NCBI GenBank assembly: GCA_964393525.1
Contig: CAYMTV010000026.1
Coordinates: forward strand, 1 to 14,103
From: CAYMTV01 sp964393525
Lineage (GTDB): Bacteria > Patescibacteriota > Microgenomatia > Daviesbacterales > UBA10151
DNA length: 14,103 nt
Direction of reading: 5' to 3'
In this document: in pieces, positions 5,416 through 11,978 of the stretch
How the letters are laid out: each line of letters starts with the position of its first letter
How positions within the stretch are numbered: the stretch's first letter is position 1
Position numbers and translations under genes: made by a program
The notes under the pieces: model-generated
What the model saw: only the letters and a program-made list of their open reading frames with translations
Told to the model about the DNA's origin: nothing
Databases searched by the model: none

Positions 5416-5439
5416 TCTCTAGAGAAATAAAAAATTATA
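5416..5439 (-). promoter_or_regulatory. Promoter and palindrome upstream of the DUF5679 leader
   Basis: On the minus strand a perfect TATAAT (5434-5439) is followed by the palindrome TCTCTAGAGA (5416-5425), flanked by TTTA and TAAA and overlying the expected initiation region. The -35 region is weak. This would start a transcript with a leader of about 135 bases before the DUF5679 ATG. Confidence 0.5.
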
Positions 5440-5467
5440 TTTGCATTGGAGTTAAGTTTGAAATGTT

Positions 5468-5773
5468 TCATCTGATAAAGGGTAGACTCAATAGATTGTT
5501 TTTCAGGCTCAAGTATAACAGTACTTGCAGGCTCAATGCAAGCGTGGACAGGATCAAAATTTTTGTCAGGTCTTTTTTAAGGGTTAAGGTATTTTGAGAA
5601 GGCGCAACGGTTTCTGAAACAAATGCCTGCTTCATCCCGTCCATCGGTCTTGTTTCTAAAACTAAATTCCTACTTTCCGGAAGTCTTTTGACAATCTTTT
5701 CCGCCTGGGGCTTTCCGTATAACTGGCGCCTTATAGCATCCAGTCTTTTTTGATCTAGGGTTACTTTAGGCAT
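5468..5773 (-). CDS. Small tail-anchored membrane protein of unknown function (101 aa)
   Basis: I do not recognise this protein. Residues 1-67 are soluble and basic near the start (KVTLDQKRLDAIRRQLYGK, then KIVKRLPESRNLVLETRP). A single strongly hydrophobic segment at about 69-91 (LTKILILSTLALSLQVLLYL) is followed by only ten residues ending LSLPFIR, so the likely topology is a cytoplasmic N-domain anchored by its tail. The ATG at 5773 has no Shine-Dalgarno but follows a promoter with a perfect TTGACA. The divergent neighbour is the DUF4446 gene, with facing-away promoters between them. Downstream the minus strand continues into the DUF5679 leader, which has its own promoter. The reading frame and promoter support a real gene; the function is unknown. 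Confidence 0.62.
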   Translation of the reverse strand: MPKVTLDQKRLDAIRRQLYGKPQAEKIVKRLPESRNLVLETRPMDGMKQAFVSETVAPSQNTLTLKKDLTKILILSTLALSLQVLLYLSLKNNLLSLPFIR

Positions 5774-5789
5774 AGTCTAGCTTCAATTG

Positions 5790-5819
5790 AGCCTAGCATG
5801 CATCAGACTCACTTGTCAA
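5790..5819 (-). promoter_or_regulatory. Promoter of the 101-aa membrane protein gene
   Basis: On the minus strand a perfect TTGACA (5814-5819) is followed by an 18-base spacer and a poor -10, TAGGCT (5790-5795). The -35 match carries the call. Initiation would leave a leader of about 10 bases before the ATG at 5773. Confidence 0.45.
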
Positions 5820-5836
5820 GCACGTAACTCTATTGA

Positions 5837-5866
5837 TTGACAACAATTCTTTCTATCCGTTAAACT
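5837..5866 (+). promoter_or_regulatory. Promoter of the DUF4446 gene
   Basis: A perfect TTGACA (5837-5842) is followed by 17-18 bases and TTAAAC or TAAACT (5860-5866). The ATG follows at 5881, leaving a very short leader that contains AAAGAG as a weak ribosome-binding site. It points away from the TTGACA at 5814-5819. Confidence 0.5.
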
Positions 5867-5880
5867 TTAAAGAGTAACTT

Positions 5881-6354
5881 ATGTATCCGGTTGGGGTGGT
5901 TGAAACTTTAGGGTTGATATTATTTTTTTGGCTTTTGGGATTAAGTTACATCGTATTTAAGGAAAGAGGTTTTTTGCACAGACTTTTCCCTAAATCACAG
6001 GAAAGGGATATTAGAAATAAATTCCAGGAAGTCTTGGATGCAATTGAAGAATTTAAGGTAAGGGATCAGGTCTTAAGCAGGAATTTTCGGGAGCTTAATA
6101 AAGAAGGCTTAAGTCATATTCAGAAAATAGAAATTTTAAGATATAACCCTTATGGAGATACCGGGGGTGATCAAAGCTTTTCTATAGCTGTATTGGATGG
6201 CAAGCTGAATGGAGTCTTGCTCACCAGTTTACATAGTAGAGCAAGTACCAGACTTTACGCTAAGATTATAAAGGCAGGTAAAAGTGAGCTGGAATTGTCT
6301 AAAGAAGAAAAACAGGTTTTAGCCCAAGCCGTAAATATTGAAAAGTTACATTAA
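5881..6354 (+). CDS. DUF4446 family protein
   Basis: This is a 157-residue protein of the DUF4446 family, widespread in Gram-positives and CPR bacteria, with no known function. An N-terminal hydrophobic helix (residues 5-25, VGVVETLGLILFFWLLGLSY) anchors it. A coiled-coil-prone stretch follows (about 40-82, ERDIRNKFQEVLDAIEEFK and on). The conserved C-terminal core then reads KIEILRYNPYGDTGGDQSFS, IAVLDGKLNGVLLTSLHSR and TRLYAKIIKAGKSELELSKE, the family signature. The ATG at 5881 gives the usual N-terminus. The gene starts its own transcript and ends in a 14-bp inverted repeat that covers the stop codon. The DUF3048 gene follows after 48 bases and may be read from the same promoter. Confidence 0.88.
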   Translation: MYPVGVVETLGLILFFWLLGLSYIVFKERGFLHRLFPKSQERDIRNKFQEVLDAIEEFKVRDQVLSRNFRELNKEGLSHIQKIEILRYNPYGDTGGDQSFSIAVLDGKLNGVLLTSLHSRASTRLYAKIIKAGKSELELSKEEKQVLAQAVNIEKLH

Positions 6355-6374
6355 AATATTTGTAACTTTTCAAT
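6337..6374. repeat. 14-bp perfect inverted repeat over the DUF4446 stop codon
   Basis: ATTGAAAAGTTACA (6337-6350) and TGTAACTTTTCAAT (6361-6374) are perfectly complementary around a 10-base loop holding the TAA stop. No U-tract follows on either strand, so it is not a standard intrinsic terminator. A 3' stabilising stem, an attenuator before the DUF3048 gene, or a protein-binding site are all possible. Confidence 0.75.
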
Positions 6375-6402
6375 CAGCGTTGCTGTAAGTAAAAAATTTA
6401 AA

Positions 6403-7587
6403 ATGCTTAATAATTTTGTTAACAATTTCTTTTTAGGATTAAGCAGCACCCAAAAAGGGTTAGTTGTGGCAATTGCTGCCTTAATTATCTACATCGTTTC
6501 AGCTTCAGCTTCATATGCAATTGTTGCCGGGTTGCAAGGCAAAGGTGGTTTAATAGATTTAGCCACTTCAGTTCCTACTCCTCCTTCGGGTTTGGAAGAA
6601 AACCCGAATGAGCCCAAAACCGAAGAATGCCCTCTGGACGGCGTAATGCATACCAAAAAAGCTAAAGAGGCCTGGGGCAAAAGAAGACCGCTTGGGGTAA
6701 TGATCGAAAATCACCAGGAGTCCAGACCTCAGTCAGGTCTTTCGGTAGCGGATGTAGTTTATGAGGCTGTTGCTGAAGGCGGAATAACCCGGTTTATGGC
6801 AGTTTACCTTTGTAATTTGGGCGATGTTCAAGTTGGTCCTGTCCGTTCGGCAAGGACTTATTACTTGGATTGGCTCTCGGAATATGATGCTCTATATGCT
6901 CACGTAGGTGGTGCTAATACTCCCGGCCCGGCAAACGCTTTGGGACAAATCATCGATTATAAAATTAAAGATTTAAATCAGTTTAGTATCGGATTCCCAA
7001 CTTTCTGGAGGGATTATCAAAGGCTAGGTCATGCGGTAGCGACAGAACACACGATGTATTCTACAACCTATAAACTGTGGGATGTTGGTGCCAAAAGAGG
7101 CTGGAGTAATATTGATCAAAAAGGAGTCAAGTGGGATGTAAGCTTTGTTCCCTGGAAGTTTAAAGACGACCAAGGAGGAGGTAGCGTTTCAAAAATTAAT
7201 GTTGATTTCTGGGGTAATCAAAGAGACTATTCGATTGAGTGGAATTATGATGCAACCTGCAACTGCTACAAACGAAAAAACGGCGGGAATGAGCACAAGG
7301 ATTTAAACAACGACCAGCAGTTAAGTCCAAAAAATATCATAATCAGGTTTCAAAATGAGAGCCGGGCCAACGACGGCTACCCCGGAAACGTCCATATATT
7401 GTATGGCAATAAAGGCCAGGGTACGGCTTTAATATTCCAGGATGGAAAAGTTATCAAAGGACGCTGGGTTAAGCAAACCAGAGTGGCCCGCGAAAAGTTT
7501 TTGGATGAGAAGGGTCAAGAGGTTCAGCTTAATCGAGGTCAGATCTGGTTGCAAACTGTCCCGGATGAAGAAAACGTAAAATATTGA
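6403..7587 (+). CDS. DUF3048 (YerB-like) membrane-anchored extracytoplasmic protein
   Basis: This 394-residue protein has one N-terminal membrane segment at about 18-41 (GLVVAIAALIIYIVSASASY). A low-complexity, proline-rich linker (51-75) follows, then a domain presumed outside the membrane. The DUF3048 N-terminal domain is clear: RRPLGVMIENHQESRPQSGL at 94-113, VVYEAVAEGGITRFMAVY, VGPVRSARTYYLDWLSEYDA at 144-163, YAHVGGANTPG at 165-175, and EHTMYS at 215-220. The C-terminal domain is marked by IIIRFQ (312-317), GTALIFQDGKVIKGRW and RGQIWLQTVP (378-387). YerB-type proteins are lipoproteins in Firmicutes; here a plain membrane anchor without a lipobox is used. The biochemical role of the family is unknown. 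There is no Shine-Dalgarno before the ATG; the upstream 48 bases are AT-rich. It ends in TGA. Confidence 0.92.
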   Translation: MLNNFVNNFFLGLSSTQKGLVVAIAALIIYIVSASASYAIVAGLQGKGGLIDLATSVPTPPSGLEENPNEPKTEECPLDGVMHTKKAKEAWGKRRPLGVMIENHQESRPQSGLSVADVVYEAVAEGGITRFMAVYLCNLGDVQVGPVRSARTYYLDWLSEYDALYAHVGGANTPGPANALGQIIDYKIKDLNQFSIGFPTFWRDYQRLGHAVATEHTMYSTTYKLWDVGAKRGWSNIDQKGVKWDVSFVPWKFKDDQGGGSVSKINVDFWGNQRDYSIEWNYDATCNCYKRKNGGNEHKDLNNDQQLSPKNIIIRFQNESRANDGYPGNVHILYGNKGQGTALIFQDGKVIKGRWVKQTRVAREKFLDEKGQEVQLNRGQIWLQTVPDEENVKY

Positions 7588-7632
7588 GCAAAATTCCTGT
7601 CCAGAAAGGTGGTGACTAGATTTTAGGACATT

Positions 7633-8217
7633 ATGGAAGAGCTTTTTGTATCGAAAGTCCGGGTTAAAATGCTCCAACTTTTTTTGTCCTCCCCGGATCC
7701 GCTATTCCATGTTCGTGAAATAGTAAGAAGAGTTGACGAAGAAATTAACGCTGTAAGAAGAGAACTTGCCAGAATGGAGAAATTTGGGATGGTATCTTCC
7801 GAGTGGCGGGCTAACAGACGTATTTACAGATTTAGAAGAGATTATAAATTTTATCCCGAACTCTTAGCTTTGGTTGTTAAATCAACCGGCCTTGGTGGCG
7901 ATATCATCAAAAATAAAATCAAACTGGGCAGGATTAAATATGCTATGTTAGCATTGCGGTTTGTCAGAAACGCACCCTCGGGCACTGAAGATGTTGACAT
8001 TTTAGTTGTAGGACAGATAGTGTTGCCTGAACTGCAGGCTATTATTTCGGATGAGCAGGCTAAAAGAGAAAGGGAAATAAATTACTCTTTTATGGATGAG
8101 GCGGAGTTCCAGTTTCGGGTCAGGAGGAGAGATCCGTTTATCCTGCGGGTTTTAGTCCAGCCGAAAATTATGCTGATCGGCGATGAGGCTGAAATGCTCA
8201 GCGGAGTATTGGTGTAG
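7633..8217 (+). CDS. Winged-helix regulator with nucleotidyltransferase-like C-terminal domain
   Basis: This protein has 194 residues. The first 70 form a winged helix of ArsR/MarR type (FVSKVRVKMLQLFLSSPDP, FHVREIVRRVDEEINAVRRE, a recognition-helix-like RRELARMEKFGMVSSEW, and the wing RRIYRFR). Residues from about 98 resemble the MNT-type nucleotidyltransferase domain found in this class of regulators: KYAMLALRFVRNAPSGTEDV, DILVVG at 122-127, REINYSFMDEAEFQFRVRRR, FILRVLVQPKIMLIGDE. The usual GS motif of an active nucleotidyltransferase is not visible before DVD, so the domain is probably a sensor or binding module. AGGA lies 4 bases before the ATG, one of the few plausible ribosome-binding sites here. 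The stop codon directly abuts the secD ATG, so the gene is cotranscribed with the protein-export genes. Ligand and target are unknown. Confidence 0.78.
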   Translation: MEELFVSKVRVKMLQLFLSSPDPLFHVREIVRRVDEEINAVRRELARMEKFGMVSSEWRANRRIYRFRRDYKFYPELLALVVKSTGLGGDIIKNKIKLGRIKYAMLALRFVRNAPSGTEDVDILVVGQIVLPELQAIISDEQAKREREINYSFMDEAEFQFRVRRRDPFILRVLVQPKIMLIGDEAEMLSGVLV

Positions 8218-9564
8218 ATGAAACCAAGATTTGTTTTATGGTTAATTGTAATACTTAGTTTGTTTGCTCTTTACTTTGACCTGCCTAAATTACCTTTTAA
8301 CTTAATTGTTCCCCAAATAAAGTTTTCCAATTTCAAGTTCCCCCCCGGCAAGACTGATCTTTCAGATTTGACTGGAAATTTCCCTTTAAAACTTGGGCTT
8401 GATTTACAAGGTGGAACACAGCTGGTTTTGGAAGCGCAGATGGATAAAATCAACGCCGATCAAAGAGATGATGCTTTGGATTCTTCACGGGAAGTCATTG
8501 AAAGGAGGGTTAATTTATTTGGGGTTTCTGAGGCGGTTGTTCAAACCTCAAAGGTAGGTAATCAGCGTCGGATACTGGTAGATTTGCCGGGAGTAAAAGA
8601 TGCATCTGAAGCAGCCAGTCTGGTAGGCAAAACCGCCCAGTTGGATTTTCGTGAACAACCTCCGAAATTTTCCGATGAAGCTACCCAATCGGCATTGCTC
8701 CAAATTTTTGAATATACTCGAACCGGACTTACTGGGGCAGATCTTAAAAAATCTTCAGTAGTTTTTAATCAAGCTCAGGGAGGTACCGGTGCTCAGGTTT
8801 CAATTGAGTTTACCTCCGAAGGAGCAAAAAAGTTTCAGGAAATTACTAAAAGAAATGTTGGCAAGCCACTGGCAATCTTTTTAGACGACCAGCCTATTTC
8901 TCTAAACCCGCCAATCGTCCAACAGGAAATTATTGGGGGTAATGCAGTGATTACCGGAAATTTTACTACCGAGGAAGCCAAAAATTTATCAATCCAGCTT
9001 AATGCAGGAGCATTACCGGTTCCGATCAAAATCCTTGAACAAAGATCGGTTGGAGCAAGTTTGGGTCAGGAGTCGGTTGAAAGAAGCATTCTTGCCGGGG
9101 TAATAGGACTTTTAACAGTAATTGTCTTTATGGTTGCCTATTACGGCTGGTGGGGATTGATTGCCGATGCGGCACTTCTGATTTATTCACTATTCGTCCT
9201 GGCGATTTTTAAAACCGGATTATTTTTAATTCCACCGGTAACCTTAACTCTTGCAGGAGTAGCCGGTTTTATCCTGTCAATCGGTATGGCTGTTGATGCC
9301 AATATCTTAATTTTTGAAAGGATGAAGGAGGAAAAAAGATGGGGTAAGAGCGCATTTCAAGCTTTAGAATCGGGTTTTAACCGCGCCTGGTCATCAATCA
9401 GAGATTCAAATGTTTCCTCGCTGATTACAGCTTCGATATTATATTTTATGGGCACAGGACTTGTCAGGGGGTTTGCCCTGACTTTGGCAATCGGAGTCAT
9501 TGTTTCCATGTTTACTGCAATTGTGGTGACAAAAACTTTCTTAAGGCTGATGACAAGAAAATAA
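8218..9564 (+). CDS. secD: Protein translocase subunit SecD
   Basis: SecD is half of the SecDF complex, which uses the proton gradient to pull proteins out of the Sec channel from the outer face of the membrane. This is a compact 448-residue version. TM1 lies at about 6-22, followed by the conserved LKLGLDLQGGTQLVLEAQMD (58-77), the P1 periplasmic region with EVIERRVNLFGVSEAVVQ, an inner P1 part with GKPLAIFLDDQPISLNPPI, and five C-terminal helices from about 288. The motif GFILSIGMAVDANILIFERM (350-369) carries the TM4 aspartate D360 that is central to proton movement, and WSSIRDSNVSSLITA and ALTLAIGV complete the family core. The ATG follows the previous stop codon with no gap. secF is not adjacent; three other genes come between. 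Confidence 0.97.
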   Translation: MKPRFVLWLIVILSLFALYFDLPKLPFNLIVPQIKFSNFKFPPGKTDLSDLTGNFPLKLGLDLQGGTQLVLEAQMDKINADQRDDALDSSREVIERRVNLFGVSEAVVQTSKVGNQRRILVDLPGVKDASEAASLVGKTAQLDFREQPPKFSDEATQSALLQIFEYTRTGLTGADLKKSSVVFNQAQGGTGAQVSIEFTSEGAKKFQEITKRNVGKPLAIFLDDQPISLNPPIVQQEIIGGNAVITGNFTTEEAKNLSIQLNAGALPVPIKILEQRSVGASLGQESVERSILAGVIGLLTVIVFMVAYYGWWGLIADAALLIYSLFVLAIFKTGLFLIPPVTLTLAGVAGFILSIGMAVDANILIFERMKEEKRWGKSAFQALESGFNRAWSSIRDSNVSSLITASILYFMGTGLVRGFALTLAIGVIVSMFTAIVVTKTFLRLMTRK

Positions 9565-9571
9565 TTTAAAA

Positions 9572-9898
9572 ATGCAAAATTTTTATACAGTAGTAATCTT
9601 TGTTCCACTCACCCATGCAGATATACTCAGAAAAGTCATTGGCGATGCCGGAGCAGGAAGCGTAGGAAGGTATAGCCATTGCAGTTTCTCAAGCAAGGGA
9701 ATAGGTAGGTATTTACCTTTAAAAGGGGCTAAGCCTTATCAAGGTGAGGTTGGTAAATTAGAAAGCATAGAGGAAGAAAGGATTGAAGTCATCTGCCAAG
9801 AAGATCAGATCACAAAAGTAATCAAGGCCATGAAAGAAGTTCATCCTTATGAAGAACCTGCTTTTTATGTATATTCATTATTAAATGAGGATTTTTAG
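9572..9898 (+). CDS. Stand-alone YqfO/NIF3-type PII-like domain protein
   Basis: These 108 residues correspond to the extra domain inserted in long NIF3 family proteins such as Bacillus YqfO, which folds like PII/CutA. Matching stretches are YTVVIFVPLTHADILRKVIG, GAGSVGRYSHCSFSSKGIGR at 27-46, the Gly/Pro-rich KGAKPYQGEVGKLESIEEER at 51-70, and the characteristic end KVIKAMKEVHPYEEPAFYVY at 82-101. The flanking NIF3 metal-binding halves are absent, so this is a free single domain, a known arrangement. The function is unproven; metal or small-ligand binding is an inference from the fold. The gene starts 7 bases after secD and its TAG directly precedes the next ATG, so it belongs to the sec operon. 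There is no Shine-Dalgarno. Confidence 0.8.
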   Translation: MQNFYTVVIFVPLTHADILRKVIGDAGAGSVGRYSHCSFSSKGIGRYLPLKGAKPYQGEVGKLESIEEERIEVICQEDQITKVIKAMKEVHPYEEPAFYVYSLLNEDF

Positions 9899-10780
9899 AT
9901 GGCCAAATTTAAATCAAAAAAACCGCACTTTGAATATTTAAGAAAAAAATGGACTGCCAAGCACAATAACCTAAAGCAGAATTTAATTGAAAAACATTTT
10001 CAAAAAGCGGCTTTAGGATCATTGGGCGGGTTAATGCTTTTGTCGGCGCCTATATTGCATCTTTCTGCAGGTGCGCTTTTGGCAGGTGGCGGTCAAAAGA
10101 TTATGGATATTGATGATAAAAATAATCTTTTAAAAGTTGAACTTTTGGATAAGGTACCACGAGAAGTAAGGCCCTTGACTAACGATGAAGAAGACCGGAT
10201 AACTCAAGTTATAACTAAAGATTTAGGGATTAAAGTTGCAGCCGAACTTGAAGGTAAAAGATTAAACAAAAGTTATGGACTAATTGGTGGTGAGCAGCAC
10301 CTATACAGGTATCCCGGGGATACACTTTATTCCCATGCTAAAACCGCCCAAGATTGGGCGATGTATGGCAGTGCGGGGATTGCTCCCGGATTGGGCGCCT
10401 GGGGATATTTTGCTCCAAGCAAAGCAGAATTTACAGAACAAGATGAACAAAGGGAAAGATATTATCTGGCTGTTCAGACTTTTTTAGTGCCCGGTTATGC
10501 AGAAAACGTCAAAGAGTATAGGGATTTTTTTAAATTCCGCAAAATGCTTGTGGTCAATCCGAAAACCGGACAGGCTGTTGTAGCGGTCATAGGTGATGCC
10601 GGCCCCGCCGAGTGGACGGGAAAACATTTAGGGGGAAGCCCGGAGGTGATGCATGAGTTGGGACTTGCCCAAGGAATGAGAAAAGGCCCGGTGTTATATT
10701 ATTTTGTTGATGATCCGGAAGATAAAATCCCTTTAGGGCCAATTAGAATTGCTGATGAAGGACAGGTCATAAGAACATGA
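9899..10780 (+). CDS. Membrane-anchored protein of unknown function, DPBB-like C-terminal region
   Basis: I cannot assign a family to these 293 residues. The N-terminus is strongly basic (KFKSKKPHFEYLRKKW), followed by one hydrophobic segment at about 37-63 (AALGSLGGLMLLSAPILHLS and on), so the rest is probably outside the membrane. The C-terminal 80 residues are well structured: KMLVVNPKTGQAVVAVIGDA, GPAEWTGKHLGGSPEVMHEL at 234-253, then KGPVLYYFVDDPEDKIPLG at 262-280. Short beta strands and the GDAGPAEW..HLGGSPEVM block recall double-psi beta-barrel proteins (RlpA/3D type) that act on peptidoglycan, but this is only a resemblance. The ATG directly abuts the previous TAG, and its TGA overlaps the next ATG (ATGA), so translation is coupled. 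Its position between secD and secF suggests an envelope or export role. Confidence 0.68.
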   Translation: MAKFKSKKPHFEYLRKKWTAKHNNLKQNLIEKHFQKAALGSLGGLMLLSAPILHLSAGALLAGGGQKIMDIDDKNNLLKVELLDKVPREVRPLTNDEEDRITQVITKDLGIKVAAELEGKRLNKSYGLIGGEQHLYRYPGDTLYSHAKTAQDWAMYGSAGIAPGLGAWGYFAPSKAEFTEQDEQRERYYLAVQTFLVPGYAENVKEYRDFFKFRKMLVVNPKTGQAVVAVIGDAGPAEWTGKHLGGSPEVMHELGLAQGMRKGPVLYYFVDDPEDKIPLGPIRIADEGQVIRT

Positions 10781-11118
10781 AAAAGCATTATTTTTACAGC
10801 CACTTAGTTGAGATTGAATCTTTGGTATTGGAACTGGATAAGATGGATTTTTCCGAAGAAGAAAAAATCCACCTGGCTTCACTGATAGATTCCAGCCTGC
10901 ATCATACGGTATTGGATGCTGTATTATCGCAGCTTCAGGATGATGATAAAAAAGTTTTTCTAAAGCATTTAAAAAAAGAAGATCATTCCAAGATCTGGCA
11001 ACATTTAAATGAAAAAATTGATAATATCGAAGAGAAAATACGGCAGGCAGCGGAACGTCTGAAAGAAGATCTGCACAAAGATATTAAGGAGGCACATAGA
11101 ATAAGGAAGAGAAAATGA
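10777..11118 (+). CDS. Small charged coiled-coil protein of unknown function (113 aa)
   Basis: This protein is soluble, helical and highly charged. Residues 17-70 contain LELDKMDFSEEEKIHLASLI, DSSLHHTVLDAVLSQLQDDD and KKVFLKHLKK, a layout like the small helical DUF5663-type proteins common in CPR genomes, though that family name is a guess. Residues 72-113 (from SKIWQHLNEKIDNIEEKIRQ) form a lysine/glutamate-rich heptad-like coiled coil ending RIRKRK. There is no signal peptide or membrane segment. Both ends use ATGA overlaps, with the preceding gene at 10777-10780 and with secF at 11115-11118, so this protein is made in step with its neighbours. GGAGG-like AAGGAGG at 11086-11092 lies upstream of secF inside this gene. 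The gene is real by context; the function is unknown. Confidence 0.68.
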   Translation: MKKHYFYSHLVEIESLVLELDKMDFSEEEKIHLASLIDSSLHHTVLDAVLSQLQDDDKKVFLKHLKKEDHSKIWQHLNEKIDNIEEKIRQAAERLKEDLHKDIKEAHRIRKRK

Positions 11119-11978
11119 TTAAGTTGATGAAACACAAGTTATTGTTTTTTATTTTTTCCACCCTGATAATTTTGCCGGGGCTTTTTTACCTGGTTACTTC
11201 CGGACTTAAGCTTGGAATTGATTTTACCGGCGGCGCACTTTTGGAATATCAATTTAAAAAAGAAGTTAAGATAGAAGATCTACAAAAATACGGAGTGGTA
11301 AATCCGGCAGGAGATAAAACCTTCATCATCAGGACAAAACCGCTGGAGCATGAAAGTCTGCAGGAGTTAAAAAAAGAGCTTAATCAAAAATTCGGAGCGT
11401 TTGAAGTTAAAAGAGAAGAAAATGTGGGACCGGTAATAGGGAATGAACTAAAGCAAAAAGCCTTAATCGCCATTTTGCTTGCTTGTGTAATGATTGTTTT
11501 ATATATTACTTGGGCTTTCCGAAAAGTTCCCAAACCTGCAAGTTCTTTTAGATTTGGTATAGCTGCGATAATTGCCTTAATCCATGATGTTTTAGTAGTT
11601 GTGGGGTTATTTGCAATTTTTGGTAAATTTTATAATGTAGAGGTAGATGTTTTGTTTGTGACAGCACTTTTAACAATCATTGGTTTTTCGGTTCATGACA
11701 CTATTGTGGTATTTGACAGAATAAGGGAAAATCTTCCAAAATATCTTTCAAAGAAATTTGAAGAAGTAGCCGATATTTCAATTGCTCAAACTTTAGCCAG
11801 ATCCTTAAATACTTCTTTAACGGTAGTTTTTGTATTAACTGCGCTTTTACTTTTTGGCGGGGAAAGTATTAGGTGGTTTGTGGTGGCACTTTTGGTAGGA
11901 ATTGTCTCCGGTACTTATTCTTCAATCTTCAATGCCACAGCACTTCTTGCCTGGTGGGAAGAGCGTTTAGGACATTAA
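11115..11978 (+). CDS. secF: Protein translocase subunit SecF
   Basis: SecF is the partner of SecD in the proton-driven SecDF motor. At 287 residues it is a normal, slightly short SecF. TM1 is at about 8-27, followed by the family motif LKLGIDFTGGALLEYQF (31-47) and a small periplasmic domain containing KKELNQKFGAFEVKREENVG. Five more helices follow, including IALIHDVLVVVGLFAIFG (153-170), TALLTIIGFSVHDTIVVFDR (183-202) with aspartate D195 in the SecF-specific HDTIVVFDRIREN signature, and SLNTSLTVVFVLTALLLF. The ATGA overlap with the preceding small gene shows coupling, and AAGGAGG at 11086-11092 is a strong but distant ribosome-binding-like sequence. The TAA stop shares bases with the stop of the convergent cca gene, and no terminator hairpin separates them. 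Confidence 0.96.
   Translation: MIKLMKHKLLFFIFSTLIILPGLFYLVTSGLKLGIDFTGGALLEYQFKKEVKIEDLQKYGVVNPAGDKTFIIRTKPLEHESLQELKKELNQKFGAFEVKREENVGPVIGNELKQKALIAILLACVMIVLYITWAFRKVPKPASSFRFGIAAIIALIHDVLVVVGLFAIFGKFYNVEVDVLFVTALLTIIGFSVHDTIVVFDRIRENLPKYLSKKFEEVADISIAQTLARSLNTSLTVVFVLTALLLFGGESIRWFVVALLVGIVSGTYSSIFNATALLAWWEERLGH

Noticed and set aside
10284..10487. 67-codon plus-strand frame inside the 293-aa gene
   Set aside because: It is an out-of-frame shadow of a well-supported coding region.
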